The position numbers were made by a program, and so were the translations under genes. Of a stretch of DNA of 64,000 bases, positions 62,798-64,000 are shown in pieces (positions within the stretch are counted from its first letter, which is position 1; each line of letters opens with the position of its first letter). Below the pieces are notes generated by a model. That model ran no database searches, was not told the origin of the DNA, and saw nothing but the letters and a program-made list of their open reading frames with translations. The stretch spans positions 1,550,001 to 1,614,000 of the forward strand of contig JAACJP010000005.1 in assembly GCA_013368375.1 (NCBI GenBank). Direction: 5' to 3'. The DNA is from Tricholomella constricta. Lineage: Eukaryota > Basidiomycota > Agaricomycetes > Agaricales > Lyophyllaceae.

Positions 62798-63172
62798 TAC
62801 CCCCCTTTAAGATCGCTAGTAGCGATCTTCACCAGGGAGTAATGCAATAAGTAATAATAAATTAAGGCAAGAGGGAGGGTGTAGGTCCCGGCGACCCACA
62901 CCCAATATCGCCTGCACAGAAATACGTATTACTGGTACGTATTCATGACCGAATACATAGTGGAGACAATAGTTCCACTACACGGCCTCCAAGTGCCGCT
63001 CGAGGTGGCCTGGGATTGAGGACATCCGGTGTTGCGTATATTTGAGTACGCGACCTGCGGTTTGCTCCTCGGGAGTAAGGTGGTCTACACCTGACAATGG
63101 CGGTCGTCCCGACGATACCTCCTGCGTGTCGAGGTCGGTTCGTTGACGGGGGGATTAAGTTGTCTCCCCGAC
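62798..63172 (-). other. 3' internal region of the retroelement
   Basis: Purine-tract complement, then a perfect AAGATCGCT AGT AGCGATCTT hairpin (about 62811-62831), then non-coding sequence up to the stop of the last ORF. No integrase or RT motif is seen. Confidence 0.45.
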
Positions 63173-64000
63173 CTATGACTCCATCACTGTGTCGGGGTCG
63201 GTGGGGTTGGATTCCACCGGACCCTGGCTAGTGGTAATCACTGCCAGTGATAGAGGCCCTGTGAGGGCCGACACGGGGTCCACTTGGGTTTCGGTAGCTC
63301 CTATTGGAGCTGCCACGACTGTGGAGGGTGTCGCGGGGGCAGGTGTGAGTGCCGCCGGGTCCGCCATTTCGACGTTGGTAGACGTCGATCCCGATGGAGC
63401 AGGAATGTGCAGGTCCGGAGGGGGAAACTCCCCTCTCCGAACACGGAGTTCTCGGAAATGTGGGTCTTCACCCACAAACATCCATTCCACGCTGGATAAA
63501 CAATCCAGCCCCTCGTTCTGAAACTCCAAGCGCATTAACGTTTGAATGCGCGTGATGTCGTCGGTAGTGGGATGGTACCACCCGTCCCATTCCGGAATGG
63601 CGGGTGGTACGCCCAATTGATCGAGTCGACGAACGCGATCGTCGTCAACATTGTGGAACAGGTCCTTATGAGGACCTGCAGTAGAGTAGTTATGGTCTAA
63701 ATAGTGTAGACCATAAGTATAGCTGTGGTTTATCCAACTAATTGGAATACCACTGTTAATAAGGTGTTGTAGGACACCTTGTTCCGTCAACCGCCCTTCG
63801 GGAGCGGTAGGTTGGATCCGAGGGATAATAACCTCGGGTCCGGTAATCGGCGTGAACGGCCGATCAGGGTTGGCCTCGTTATGGGCCGCCACCGCTTCTG
63901 CATAGAAGTATGGCCGTGCGGTAATGGTTGCGAAAATTCGCATAAACCATGCCCGCATACTATGAGTTACTGGCGACAATACGTTCGCCAGTAAGTAGCC
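63173..64000 (-). CDS. Unknown ORF at the 3' end of an LTR element (5' end probably outside the window)
   Basis: At least 268 codons; the frame stays open to the window edge, so the start is uncertain (SPVTHSMRAWFMRIFATITA is near the first possible start). The first 170 residues look folded (PYFYAEAVAAHNEANPDRPF, INSGIPISWINHSYTYGLHY, DRVRRLDQLGVPPAIPEWDG, YHPTTDDITRIQTLMRLEFQ); the last 90 are Pro/Ala/Thr-rich. No gag zinc knuckle, protease, RT, RNase H or integrase motif. Its place next to the purine tract and 3' LTR suggests an accessory or gag-like ORF of that retroelement. Confidence 0.45.
   Translation of the reverse strand, partial: GYLLANVLSPVTHSMRAWFMRIFATITARPYFYAEAVAAHNEANPDRPFTPITGPEVIIPRIQPTAPEGRLTEQGVLQHLINSGIPISWINHSYTYGLHYLDHNYSTAGPHKDLFHNVDDDRVRRLDQLGVPPAIPEWDGWYHPTTDDITRIQTLMRLEFQNEGLDCLSSVEWMFVGEDPHFRELRVRRGEFPPPDLHIPAPSGSTSTNVEMADPAALTPAPATPSTVVAAPIGATETQVDPVSALTGPLSLAVITTSQGPVESNPTDPDTVMES

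Overview
The window looks like a transposon-rich stretch of a basidiomycete (Agaricomycetes-type) nuclear genome. The reasons are very short GT-AG introns of about 50-75 bp in nearly every host gene, an AA9 lytic polysaccharide monooxygenase, a Clp1-like gene, a KDZ transposase with a cysteine-rich N-terminal region, Ty3/gypsy and Ty1/copia remains, and a fungal LINE with an RNase H domain. All product names come from reading motifs; no database search was run.

From 1 to about 42 kb the window is mostly host genes: an AA9 LPMO (5' end cut by the window), two tandem 2-oxoglutarate/Fe(II) oxygenases with a decayed third tail, a vacuolar Tag1/DUF3712-like protein, a serine carboxypeptidase (S10) convergent with a type-B carboxylesterase, an HNH-domain protein between direct repeats, a GH5 glycosylceramidase/sterylglucosidase-like enzyme, a Clp1-like protein, an alginate-lyase-like protein, the autophagy kinase ATG1, an SFM1-like SPOUT methyltransferase and a charged nuclear protein. 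A full-length 8.7-kb LINE (17.8-26.45 kb, minus strand) sits inside this part with a 17-bp target-site duplication, only 78 bp upstream of the GH5 start codon.

From about 43 kb to the end nearly everything is mobile or virus-like: a broken KDZ transposase cut by a solo LTR; a protein with about ten SDFDF repeats inside another element; two members of one Ty3/gypsy family (one internally deleted, one 3'-truncated), both damaged by stop codons of the kind made by C-to-T changes; a 1.5-kb tandem array mirrored by an inverted array around 58.7-62.6 kb; and the 3' end of another LTR element running out of the window.

The most unusual item lies between the two gypsy elements (about 51.85-55.17 kb). 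It is a compact 3.3-kb segment with two genes, each with a TATA box about 40 bp upstream of its ATG. One encodes a protein that looks like the capsid protein of circular single-stranded DNA (CRESS/geminivirus-genomovirus-like) viruses: an Arg/Ser-rich N-terminus followed by a jelly-roll-like core. The other is a spliced gene of unknown function. No Rep gene was found. The segment ends against a 196-bp antisense fragment of 18S rRNA, which is cut by a gypsy LTR. This is the best candidate here for an undescribed virus-derived or virus-like element.
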